A stretch of DNA of 64,000 nt from the NCBI GenBank assembly GCA_965220205.1, contig OZ244812.1:372001-436000 (forward strand). Direction: 5' to 3'. Source of the stretch: G965220205 sp965220205. GTDB taxonomy: Bacteria > Chloroflexota > Dehalococcoidia > Lucifugimonadales > Australimonadaceae. How positions within the stretch are numbered: position 1 is the stretch's first letter; every line of letters begins with the position of its first letter. This document shows, one piece after another, positions 25,338-33,672 of the stretch. The notes under the pieces were generated by a model that was given only the letters and a program-made list of their open reading frames with translations, made no database searches and had not been told where the DNA came from. The position numbers and the translations under genes are program-made.

Positions 25338-26285
25338 TCACAACCAGTAAGCGAAGCCGCCACCGCACCCCGTGCCGGCGGGCGACCGGTAGTAAGGGAC
25401 GTAGTCCAGTGTCGTTGGTTTCAGGTCCTCGACCGCGGCGGCGGCTATGATCCAGTTCCTGATCTCAGACGTGCCGCCCGTGAGCTGCTCCGGCTTGAGC
25501 GCCCTCAGTGACTCCCCGTCTTGCCGCTGGAGCGCGTCCAGCACCTGCTTGTCGAGGTCTTCGTTCACGACTGAATGACTGAGCCCTCCGGAGCCCATCA
25601 CGCAGACCCGAGCGTCCGAACGCCACTCGTCGATGGCCTCCCGCAGCGCAAGCCCAAGGGCGTAGCAGCGGTCCGGCGTGGGCTGATTGGGTGGGAAGTA
25701 CGTGTTCACCATGAATGGGATCATGGGAATCGACCGGTCGGGGAAGTACCGCCGGTAGGGGTTGACGAAGGCATGGCCCAGGCCCACGTTCGGACGCAGG
25801 GCATTGCTCCGGGCCAAATCGAACCCCTTTGAGCAGAGGGACCTCAGCAGGTGATTGGCTAGCTCTGGGTGCCCCGGGAACTCCGTGCGTGTGTCCTGCG
25901 CATCCCAGCCCTTTTGGGGGTCGTCCCACGGACGGGTCCGCCGGACAATGTTCATGACCTCCCCGTTGAAGAGAGCCAGCATGGGCAGCCCATCGTCGAG
26001 GAACTGCTCGTGCTGGTCGTCGCCAATCACGATGACGACGTCAGGCGCACTCTCATCGAGCACTGCCTTGAGGCCCGCCACTCCTCGGAGGCACAGCTCG
26101 TAGTAGTGCTCAAGCGCGTCTTCTGTGATCTTCTCGGGAACATCCGGCGGAGCGGCTTTCAGCAGCGCTGCGTAGTCGATTCTCGGGTCGTGCTCGTCGC
26201 GTTCAGCAATCTTCTTGACCTGGTCCGGCCTGCTTCCCAGCGTGGAAGCGTGACCCGTGCCTATTCCCAACACGACATTAGCCAT
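25338..26285 (-). CDS. LigB-type extradiol ring-cleavage dioxygenase (315 aa)
   Basis: Class III extradiol dioxygenase related to the beta subunit of protocatechuate 4,5-dioxygenase. It has an N-terminal iron-binding His in LGIGTGHAST, DVVIVIGDDQHEQF (second His region), IPFMVNTYFPPNQPT and CVMGSGGLSHSVVNED (late active-site His). The C-terminus ends YYRSPAGTGCGGGFAYWL. No separate LigA-like small subunit is adjacent, as in single-chain members of the family. AAGGAGG lies before the ATG. Cleavage of a catecholic or related ring followed by the neighbouring amidohydrolase and aldolases is the simplest pathway model. Confidence 0.88.
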   Translation of the reverse strand: MANVVLGIGTGHASTLGSRPDQVKKIAERDEHDPRIDYAALLKAAPPDVPEKITEDALEHYYELCLRGVAGLKAVLDESAPDVVIVIGDDQHEQFLDDGLPMLALFNGEVMNIVRRTRPWDDPQKGWDAQDTRTEFPGHPELANHLLRSLCSKGFDLARSNALRPNVGLGHAFVNPYRRYFPDRSIPMIPFMVNTYFPPNQPTPDRCYALGLALREAIDEWRSDARVCVMGSGGLSHSVVNEDLDKQVLDALQRQDGESLRALKPEQLTGGTSEIRNWIIAAAAVEDLKPTTLDYVPYYRSPAGTGCGGGFAYWL

Positions 26286-26365
26286 GATCCCTCCTCCTTA
26301 GCTGACAGCTATCGACCAATCCGCTCAGGACGCGTGGAGCCCAACATCACATCGGCCGTCTATCG

Positions 26366-27133
26366 TCACAGCCGGATATCGTCAAGCCCCATCGACGGTT
26401 CGACCGCAACGTACCCGTTCCACTCCAAGAGTTTGGTGTAGTAGTTCCAGAAACCGTTCTCCGCCCGGCTCTCGTTCCCTTCGTTCTCACGATAGGTCGT
26501 CTCTGGCTCGATCTCTGGGATCTCCACGCCTGACTGCGATAAGTGCCACGAGATGCGGGCCAGGGCCTCGAACGCAATGGCGCGGACGGTCGCTTCCTCA
26601 ATCGTCGGGGCTGCGACCGTTATCCCGTGCCCCCGCATTAGGCAGATGCCCTTGCCGCCCATCACCGCGATCATCTCCCTCGCGACCTCCGCCGTCCTGA
26701 CGCTCGCGGCACGCGGAAAGACCGGCACTCCGTCCCTCGCTATCCGCTTGGCAACGGGATCGAAGGAATCGAACACCAGCCGGAACTCGACTCGGGCGAG
26801 CCCGCACAGCAATACGGCGGTGGGATGGGCGTGGACGACACAGCCAACGTCCGGCAACGCCCGGAGTATCTCTCCGTGGATCGGCAACTCCGCCGGCGTG
26901 GCGTACGGCCCTTTCCCTTCCCCGCTGCCATCGAACCCCACTCGCCGGACCGCTTCCGGCTGATGGAAGCGAAGACCGTGCTCCGCGCCGGGCCCACGGC
27001 AGCTAATCCACATCTCGTCCGTACCGGGTACCCGGGCGCTCACGTGTCCGAGGATCCCTCTACCCAGACCGGTCAAACCCAAGATTTGACAGGCCTTCGC
27101 GACCTTCTCCCGTATGTCTGACGGCTCTGCCAT
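26366..27133 (-). CDS. Class II aldolase/adducin family protein, second copy (255 aa)
   Basis: Class II aldolase fold: GHVSARVPGTDEMW near the N-terminus, metal-binding GCVVHAHPTAVLLCG, and GICLMRGHGITVAAP with the third His. The C-terminus (NGFWNYYTKLLEWNG) parallels the first paralogue (GFWSYYTHLVSKDL), so the two form a subfamily. It is the first gene of the minus-strand array and is followed by the dioxygenase gene. Its own substrate is unknown. Confidence 0.86.
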   Translation of the reverse strand: MAEPSDIREKVAKACQILGLTGLGRGILGHVSARVPGTDEMWISCRGPGAEHGLRFHQPEAVRRVGFDGSGEGKGPYATPAELPIHGEILRALPDVGCVVHAHPTAVLLCGLARVEFRLVFDSFDPVAKRIARDGVPVFPRAASVRTAEVAREMIAVMGGKGICLMRGHGITVAAPTIEEATVRAIAFEALARISWHLSQSGVEIPEIEPETTYRENEGNESRAENGFWNYYTKLLEWNGYVAVEPSMGLDDIRL

Positions 27134-27159
27134 GACAATGAATCAACCTCACTTTCCTT

Positions 27160-27194
27160 GCTCAGGTAGCAGTCCAGGCTCAGGTAGCAGTCCA
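27160..27194. repeat. Two tandem 17-bp repeats
   Basis: GCTCAGGTAGCAGTCCA at 27160-27176 and 27178-27194, period 18 bases, just upstream of the class II aldolase gene. It could be a protein-binding site; nothing else supports a role. Confidence 0.5.
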
Positions 27195-27477
27195 TGCTGC
27201 AGACTATCGCGATGCCGCCATCGGAGCTCCCCGGACGCTTCGCGGTCCGGTCTGCAACGGGGCCCGCGTCTCCTACGCCACATGGTCCTAGGCACGAACC
27301 GCATTCTACTCCGGAGACAGCTCGGTTCGAGGGTACAGGCGCCTGCCACGTTGTACTCGTAATCACAGACGCAGGCAACCGCCCCGTGTAGGCCCAGGTG
27401 GGCTCGCCACGGAGACCCTGGTAAGCCCCGGCAAGAGGGTTGTACGCCATACGGTCTCCATCCAGTAGAGTCCCAGG

Positions 27478-27800
27478 AAGTGGTGTAAGAGACAGGAGGG
27501 CTTGGCAAGACAAGGGCCACCGCGTCACCCTCATCAGCGACGAAGATGAAGGAGGCGACGGCGATGGCCAAGGAGAGGATGGACGTGCTGGAGCTGCTAC
27601 GCAAGGGGGCGGCTGACCGACCTTGACTTCTTGCGGGAAGGGCTGCGGGTGTTGATGCAGGCGGTGATGGAGGCTGAAGTGGAGAGGAAGACCGGCGCGG
27701 GCCTCGGCGAGCGCAGCCCGGAGCGGCTCACGCACCGCAACGGGTACCGGCCTCGGCCGTGGGACACGCGGGTGGGCACGCTGGACAGCGCCGCGCCGTC
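27478..27800 (+). mobile_element. 5' fragment of an IS256-family element
   Basis: Begins with the terminal motif AAGTGGTGTAAGAG (27478-27491), shared with the element at 18282-18640. It continues into the first part of an IS256-type transposase gene and breaks off near 27800, just before the 3' end of the CoA-transferase gene. The other end is missing. Confidence 0.78.
27564..27800 (+). pseudogene. IS256-family transposase, N-terminal remnant
   Basis: ATG at 27564 with AAGGAGG at 27549-27555. MAKERMDVLELLRKG is followed by a frameshift (stop at 27624). The downstream frame continues LDFLREGLRVLMQAVMEAEV, VERKTGAGLGERSPER and LTHRNGYRPR, the conserved N-terminal region of IS256-type transposases. 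The catalytic DDE part is missing. Confidence 0.85.
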
Positions 27801-27806
27801 GCGCCC

Positions 27807-30179
27807 TCAAGCAATCGCTTGCGTCTCTTCGAGGCGCCGCCTCTGCTCGGGGGACAGGCCCAGCAGTTCGTTGAAGACATAGTCATTGGCGCCAGCGAAG
27901 ACGGGGCGGCCGTTCATCTCCTTCCTGCCAGGCGTCGCCGACAGGTGGATGGTAAGCCCCCCGACGTCCATCGGGCCGGATTCCGCATCGTCGACAGGCA
28001 CGATGAAGCCCCGCTCCCGGAGGTGGACGTCGAAGTACACGTCCTCCCCCGATTGCACCGCGCTTCCGGGGACCCCTGCCCTCTGCAGTGAGAACATCAC
28101 CTGGCGCGGCGTCAAGTCCTTGGTCCAACCGCTGATGACCTCGTCCATCTCATCGATGTTCGAGAGCCGGTCAGACAGCGTCGCGAAGCGCCGGTCCCCT
28201 GCTAGTGCGGGCTGGTCCATAGCTGCGCACAGCGCCCGCCACTGCTCATCGGTCGTGCAGACGATGGCACAGAAGGCCTCTCGGCCCAGGCAACGATAGA
28301 TGTCATGCGGCGCTGCGCTCGCCTTCCTGTTGCCGGACGGTTGCCAGTCCCGCCCGTTGACGGACGAGTCAAGCAGCCCGACGCTCAACGCCGCTGCCAA
28401 CGCCTCCAGCTGGGCGATCTCGACCTCCTGGCCTGACCCGAGCGTATCTCTGGCGTGCAGCGCGGCCATGACGACCAGCGCTCCTTGCACTCCGCTGATG
28501 AAGTCTGGGACGGCTACCCTGCCGCGCATCTCCATGGGCGTATCGGGGTGTCCCCAGATGTAGTACATCCCGGAGTCCGCCATGAGCTGGGCGCCGTGAG
28601 ACGCGAACTCACGGCCGGGGCCGGTGCTCCCGTATCCGGGCATGCTGAGCACGATGATGTTCGGGTTGATCTTGCGGAGCTCCTCGTAGCCGAGATTGAA
28701 GCGCGCCAGCGTCCCTGGGCGGTAGTTGTTGACGAGCACGTCGCTCTTGTCGACCAGCCGTTTGACCAGCTCCTGCCCCTCCGGGTTGTGGAGGTCTATC
28801 GTGATGCTGAGCTTGTTGCGGTTGAGCTCCGTGTACGTTCCCGCTCGTCCTTCGCGCTGCGTGTCGAACAGCCCCGATTCGATCTTGATGACCTCTGCTC
28901 CGTAGTCGGCGAGCAGCCGTGTACAGAACGGCCCGGCCCACGCCCTCGTCAGGTCGATGACCCGCACGCCCTGCAGTGGAGGCGCCCCGGGGCTGTGGGC
29001 GACGGGCGTTGCGGGCCGACGGCTCTGTTCGTGTTGGGCCTCCAGCAGAACTTCGTCCCGATGCTCATCCAGAAGCGGAGCCGAGCGTACAAACCGTGGC
29101 GGCGTTTCGCTCATTTGCCACGGAAAGCCCGGCATTCGGACGCTCCCCAACGACGGGTGCGTCACGTCGCGGAACCAACCGCGTCCGGTCAGCACGGGAC
29201 TCTGGGTGACCTCAGTGAACGTGTTGATCGGTGCGACCGGCAGTCCTCGCTCGCGGCCCTCGTGCACGAACTCCCTGGTCGCCATCGATCCCGCGAACCC
29301 CTTGATTATCTCGTCGGCAACGTCGGCGTTCTCGTGCCGGGCCTCCATGCCGAGCCAGTACGGGTCATTGAGCACAGGGTGGTCTATCCACTCCACCAGC
29401 CGTTTCCACAGGTGGGCAAAGTGAATGTTCATCTGTGCGTACCCGTCCGAGCAGGGATAGCAGTTCACGCCTGCGAGGTTGGTCCGGGAGCCGAAGCGCC
29501 GCATGATCTCGATGGCAGCCGAGAAACGGCCGACGGGCATAGCGGATGACGACGCAACCATCGTTTCCTGCAAGGAGACGTCGACATGTTGGCCCCGTCC
29601 TGATGTGCGGCGAGCGTAGAGCGCGAGCAGCGTTCCCAACGCTGCATGCGCGCCTCCCAGGTGGATGCTCGGATCGCCAGGCGCTGCGCATGGCTGCTCA
29701 CCCTCGTCCCCCACGTTGAATAGCCAGTCGGACATAGCTTGCGCGATGAGGTCGCCCCCCTGCCAGTGGGCGTGAGGGCCAGACTGTCCGAACGGCGTAA
29801 GCGATGTCAGGACGAGCGAGGGATTCGCCTCACGGAGGTCCTCGTAGCCGAGGCCCAAGCCCGTCAGGTGCCCGGGCGGGAAATCTTCGACGACAGCGTC
29901 CGCGCCGCCTGCCAGCGCAACGACCGCTGCGTGGTCCGCCTCAAGGTCCAGAACGATGCTGCGCTTGTTGGTGTTCAGGTGGAGGAAGGCGAGGCTGCGC
30001 TCTACGCCGGGGGCATCCCCTGCGAAGGGCGGAGCCTGACGGGCCGGCCCGCCGCTGGGGGCATCGACCCGGATCACGTCGGCTCCGAGGTCTGCCAGCA
30101 GCCGGCACGCGTACTGACCTATTCCCTGGGTCAGGTCGAGTATCCGAAACGAACCCAGTGCCGTCGGTTCGGGTGACAT
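27807..30179 (-). CDS. Tandem CaiB/BaiF (class III) CoA-transferase, two domains (790 aa)
   Basis: Two complete class III CoA-transferase domains in one chain: about 8-385 (FRILDLTQGIGQYACRLLA) and about 395-790 (VRVIDLTRAWAGPFCTRLLA). Family enzymes move CoA between carboxylic acids through an aspartyl-CoA anhydride. By my alignment domain 2 keeps the Asp (VPDFISGVQGA), whereas domain 1 has PSIHLGGAHAA there and may be non-catalytic. The start at 30179 (MSPEPTALGSF) is preferred over an ATG eight codons upstream because GGGGAG lies before it. The downstream neighbour is an IS256 fragment only 6 bases after the stop. Confidence 0.88.
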   Translation of the reverse strand: MSPEPTALGSFRILDLTQGIGQYACRLLADLGADVIRVDAPSGGPARQAPPFAGDAPGVERSLAFLHLNTNKRSIVLDLEADHAAVVALAGGADAVVEDFPPGHLTGLGLGYEDLREANPSLVLTSLTPFGQSGPHAHWQGGDLIAQAMSDWLFNVGDEGEQPCAAPGDPSIHLGGAHAALGTLLALYARRTSGRGQHVDVSLQETMVASSSAMPVGRFSAAIEIMRRFGSRTNLAGVNCYPCSDGYAQMNIHFAHLWKRLVEWIDHPVLNDPYWLGMEARHENADVADEIIKGFAGSMATREFVHEGRERGLPVAPINTFTEVTQSPVLTGRGWFRDVTHPSLGSVRMPGFPWQMSETPPRFVRSAPLLDEHRDEVLLEAQHEQSRRPATPVAHSPGAPPLQGVRVIDLTRAWAGPFCTRLLADYGAEVIKIESGLFDTQREGRAGTYTELNRNKLSITIDLHNPEGQELVKRLVDKSDVLVNNYRPGTLARFNLGYEELRKINPNIIVLSMPGYGSTGPGREFASHGAQLMADSGMYYIWGHPDTPMEMRGRVAVPDFISGVQGALVVMAALHARDTLGSGQEVEIAQLEALAAALSVGLLDSSVNGRDWQPSGNRKASAAPHDIYRCLGREAFCAIVCTTDEQWRALCAAMDQPALAGDRRFATLSDRLSNIDEMDEVISGWTKDLTPRQVMFSLQRAGVPGSAVQSGEDVYFDVHLRERGFIVPVDDAESGPMDVGGLTIHLSATPGRKEMNGRPVFAGANDYVFNELLGLSPEQRRRLEETQAIA

Positions 30180-30604
30180 ATGTGCTCCCCGGGGCGTCGC
30201 CATCGAGGTCGATTCATCGCCGGCCGGTCGCCTCTCGTGACGCCCCGGACAACCCTACCACGGTGGCCATGCGGCTGGGGCTTGGCCCGTTCCCGCAGGC
30301 GAGCCCGACGCCGATGTCCGTCGGCTGGTCTCATGCGCCGAGGTCCGTTGCTCGCGTTGCGCGGGCAATCAGGGGGCCCTATAGTGCTAGCGTTACGCTG
30401 CCAAGTCGTCCCTGGCAGGGCTGCTGCTGCGTGCGGCTGACCCAGACCTCCCAAGACGACGGCGCCTCCCCGGGATGCCTCGTGCTCCGTCATCGGACAG
30501 CAGGGTCGCTGAGGAGTTGGGGATGAGGAGGCGGGAGGCACGCTCGCAGCTAAGCGTGTTCGACCTCGCCGGGCCACACCCCATTTCGTACGCTAGCAGG
30601 CGCC
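30180..30604. promoter_or_regulatory. Divergent intergenic region with a predicted promoter at 30357-30385
   Basis: 425 bases between the minus-strand CoA-transferase and the plus-strand MBL gene, with no gene. TTGCGC (30357-30362), a 17-base spacer and TATAGT (30380-30385) form a good plus-strand promoter candidate 220 bases before the MBL gene. No clear minus-strand promoter was found by eye. Confidence 0.45.
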
Positions 30605-31774
30605 ATGGAATCACCCGCCAACGTCCGTGTCGATGTCGTCCGAGAGGGTGAGACGGACGGCAGCGGGACGGTTCTGACGGTAGCTCCTACAGATGGGCCC
30701 GCGTTTCACGCTGTAGCGGTCCCTCAGGACTGGTACTCGTATACAGGCCCGACCTGGATCTACGTCGTAGAAGGCGAGGATGGGCTCACGCTGATAGACG
30801 CTGGCAGCGGTCTCGTGGTCGAGCGTTTGAGCGAGGCACTTCCCCTGATCGGTGTGGACCCACCCGCGGTGACAAGGGTCGTCATCAGCCATGGTCATCC
30901 CGACCACGACAGCGGCGCACTCCTCCTCGCCAGGGAGTGGGAGATCGAGGTCTGGGCCCACGTCCTATGGGACAGCCTCAAATACCACGACCGTACCGAG
31001 CTCTTCGGGGATGGCTGGGAGCGGTTGCGAGAAGCGGTAGAGGACGACCTGGCCACCGAAGAACCCCTTGCACAGAGGAGCATCAGCGAGCGGCGCAGGC
31101 AGAGGCAGGAGAGGCAGTCCTCTCTGCGTCGCCAGGTCGATGTCGCCCGCCTGATCGAGCACGGCGACAGCGCGGCCGGGTTTATGTTCTATCACACGCC
31201 TGGTCACGCTCCGGACGAGCTGACTATCGAGAGAGGGACGGTGCTGTTCGCAGGTGACCACATCCTGCCCGAGATCACCCCGCACCCAACCATCAAGACA
31301 CGGCTGCCCCAGGCGGTGAGAGACCGATTCCCTCAGCGCTACCGGAACGAGGACAGGCTGTTCGGGCTCGACGTCTACCTCCGATCGCTACGGATGATCG
31401 GCGACATGCCAGAGAGGACCGTCGTCATGCCGGCGCACCGCCTCGTGAACAGGGGAAGGTTGAACGTGCTCACCGTGGCCCGCGCCCGTGAGATAGCGGA
31501 CCACCATGCCGAGCGCCTCGAGTTCATCCTGGACTCGATGGGTACGTCCACGTGGGCGTTGAGCGACCTGACGAAGGCACTGTTCAAGGGTCGACCGCTG
31601 CAGAACGTGTATGAGGCTGCCCTGCACGAGACGATGGCCCACATCGAGTTCCTGGTCGGCAGCGGGGATATCATCGAGACGCCGGAGCACCGGTTCATTG
31701 GCAGCGGCAGCCAGCGCTACCTGTTGCTTCTTGCGGGAGACCCGCCGCCAGCGACTGGCACGGACGGTGCGTAG
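30605..31774 (+). CDS. MBL-fold metallo-hydrolase (389 aa)
   Basis: Metallo-beta-lactamase fold hydrolase. The metal motif HGHPDHD lies in VVISHGHPDHDSGALL (about residues 95-101). Further ligands are in FMFYHTPGHAPDEL and VLFAGDHILPEITPH, the glyoxalase II/lactonase-like pattern. The C-terminal third is helical (NVYEAALHETMAHIEFLV), as in hydrolases acting on lactones or CoA thioesters. It is the first plus-strand gene of the catabolic region and is followed by the thiolase gene after about 200 bases. The substrate is not determined by sequence. Confidence 0.85.
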   Translation: MESPANVRVDVVREGETDGSGTVLTVAPTDGPAFHAVAVPQDWYSYTGPTWIYVVEGEDGLTLIDAGSGLVVERLSEALPLIGVDPPAVTRVVISHGHPDHDSGALLLAREWEIEVWAHVLWDSLKYHDRTELFGDGWERLREAVEDDLATEEPLAQRSISERRRQRQERQSSLRRQVDVARLIEHGDSAAGFMFYHTPGHAPDELTIERGTVLFAGDHILPEITPHPTIKTRLPQAVRDRFPQRYRNEDRLFGLDVYLRSLRMIGDMPERTVVMPAHRLVNRGRLNVLTVARAREIADHHAERLEFILDSMGTSTWALSDLTKALFKGRPLQNVYEAALHETMAHIEFLVGSGDIIETPEHRFIGSGSQRYLLLLAGDPPPATGTDGA

Positions 31775-31972
31775 TTGCCACCGGGCTGGCGGCGACAACC
31801 GGCCGAATCTGCGCCGAGCTGACCCAAGTTGACACACCTATGTCCCCACTCTATGTTCGAGCCGCCAGCCCACGTCTGGCCGCTATCGAGATGCGTTGGC
31901 CCCGGAGAGCCCGGGACGATCGCCGGCATCTGACGGGTATCTGCAGACAATGAGGCTGTAGAGAGGACCTCA

Positions 31973-33166
31973 ATGGTTGACAGCATGCGCGGCGCCGCTG
32001 CAATAGTTGGGATCGGGGAGCTGAAGCCCGAGCGGACCCGTCCCGGCCGGGACGCCATGAGCCTCCTGGCCGAGGCGGCCTACCTCGCCATCCAGGATGC
32101 AGGCCTCACCAAGGCTGACATCGACGGTATGATCTTCGACCCGGAGCTTGCCGTCGGGAGTGGCGGGGGCTACAACCCCCGTATGGCGGAGCACATGGGC
32201 ATCTACCCCACGTGGGCAACCGGTTGCGACGCCCAGGGCGCCGCGGGTGTGGCGATGGCCCTGCAGGCCGCCGCCTACGTGAATGCGGGGCTCGCCAACT
32301 ACGTGCTGTGCGGCATGGGTGCCGCCGCAGATCCGGCCACGCGCCGCCGGCCCGCCGCGGGCGCGCGGACCGAGACCGCCACGACGGAGTTCCAGGCTCC
32401 CTTCGGCCCGACGGTCGGGGCGAACGGGTGGTACGCGATGATTGCCCAGCGGTACGAAGCCCTCTACGGGGCCACAGTGGAGAAACGCGCCAAGATCTCG
32501 GTCGACCTCCGCTACAACGCGAACCACAACCCCATGGCGATCTTCCACGACACGCCCCTGACCACAGAAGACGTCGTCAACTCACGTATCGTCGCCGACC
32601 CGCTGCATCTTCTGGAGTGCGTCATGCCGTGCGCGGGGGGATGCGCATTCATCGTCACGCGCGCCGACCTGGCGCGGAGCCTGCCACATAAGCCGGCCTA
32701 CATCCTCGGCGGCGGCTTGGGAATCCTCCGCGGCAGCTTGACCCACGTAGGCGAGATCACCATCAGCCCCGTGGGACGCGGCGCTCGGAAGGCATTCGAG
32801 ATGGCAGGCTGCGGATCGTCGGACGTGCAGGTGATGGAGATCTACGACTCGTTCACAATCACGGTCATGTGCGAGCTGGAAGAGTCGGGCTTCTGCAAGA
32901 AGGGTGAGGCCGGAGACTGGATCCAGGATCACGACTTGACCTTCAAGGGAGATAGGCCGCTCAACACCCATGGCGGTCAGCTCTCCTATGGGCAGGCGTC
33001 GACCGCCGGGGGTTGCGCCCAGGTGACAGAGGCTGTCAGGCAGATCCGGCGCGATGGGGGCGGGCGCCAGGTGCCGGGGCCGACCGACCTGATCTACGTG
33101 ACCGGGTCGGGCGGCTCCTTCTCACAGCAGTCAGCCATGCTGCTTTCCAGCGACGCGGCACTGTAG
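31973..33166 (+). CDS. SCPx/lipid-transfer-type thiolase (397 aa)
   Basis: Thiolase-fold enzyme of the non-canonical SCPx branch, which works with a DUF35 partner in cleaving branched or aromatic side-chain acyl-CoAs. The nucleophilic Cys region is WATGCDAQGAAGVAMALQ, and the His motif is NTHGGQLSYGQASTAGG. The start at 31973 has GAGAGG upstream. The DUF35 gene follows 23 bases later, the usual two-gene unit. It could also act as an aldolase (retro-aldol side-chain cleavage), as some thiolase-DUF35 pairs do. Confidence 0.87.
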   Translation: MVDSMRGAAAIVGIGELKPERTRPGRDAMSLLAEAAYLAIQDAGLTKADIDGMIFDPELAVGSGGGYNPRMAEHMGIYPTWATGCDAQGAAGVAMALQAAAYVNAGLANYVLCGMGAAADPATRRRPAAGARTETATTEFQAPFGPTVGANGWYAMIAQRYEALYGATVEKRAKISVDLRYNANHNPMAIFHDTPLTTEDVVNSRIVADPLHLLECVMPCAGGCAFIVTRADLARSLPHKPAYILGGGLGILRGSLTHVGEITISPVGRGARKAFEMAGCGSSDVQVMEIYDSFTITVMCELEESGFCKKGEAGDWIQDHDLTFKGDRPLNTHGGQLSYGQASTAGGCAQVTEAVRQIRRDGGGRQVPGPTDLIYVTGSGGSFSQQSAMLLSSDAAL

Positions 33167-33189
33167 CAGCACCGGACCTAGGAGTTCAC

Positions 33190-33618
33190 GTGACCACGAA
33201 CGGCGGGTACAACAAGCCCCTGCCCACCCCAAGCGCGGTGAGCCAGCCATTCTGGGACGCGGCCAGAGAGCACCGGCTGGTGTACCAGCGCTGCCGTGTG
33301 TGCGGCACTCGCGTGTTCTACCCACGGGACGTCTGCCCCGGCCCCCAGTGCTTCGGGGTCGGCACGCTTGATTGGGTGGAGTCCTCCGGCAAGGGGTGGG
33401 TGTACTCCTATACAGTATCGTACCAACCAGCACACTCCGGGTTCGCTGACGACGTCCCTTACGTGCTGGCGATCGTGGAGCTCGAAGAGGGGTGGCGAAT
33501 GAACACCAATATCGTCAACGCCGACTCCAAGGACATCGAGGTAGGGGCGAGGGTTGAGGTGGTCTGGGACGATGTCACCCCGGAGTTCACGCTGCCGAAG
33601 TTCCAGCTCGCACGCTGA
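33190..33618 (+). CDS. DUF35 Zn-ribbon/OB-fold protein (142 aa), thiolase partner
   Basis: Acyl-CoA-associated DUF35 protein. An N-terminal helix (QPFWDAAREHRLVYQRC) leads into a rubredoxin-like zinc ribbon (CRVCGTRVFYPRDVCPGPQC), followed by an OB fold (GWVYSYTVSYQPAHSGF, PYVLAIVELEEG). The GTG start at 33190 follows a TAGGAG ribosome binding site. Such proteins form complexes with SCPx-like thiolases and bind the acyl-CoA. Its place directly after the thiolase gene matches this. Confidence 0.88.
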   Translation: MTTNGGYNKPLPTPSAVSQPFWDAAREHRLVYQRCRVCGTRVFYPRDVCPGPQCFGVGTLDWVESSGKGWVYSYTVSYQPAHSGFADDVPYVLAIVELEEGWRMNTNIVNADSKDIEVGARVEVVWDDVTPEFTLPKFQLAR

Positions 33619-33672
33619 CAGCGGAGGCACGCAGGCGGTAGGACTGTCGGCGCAGCGGAGGACGGTGAGAAG

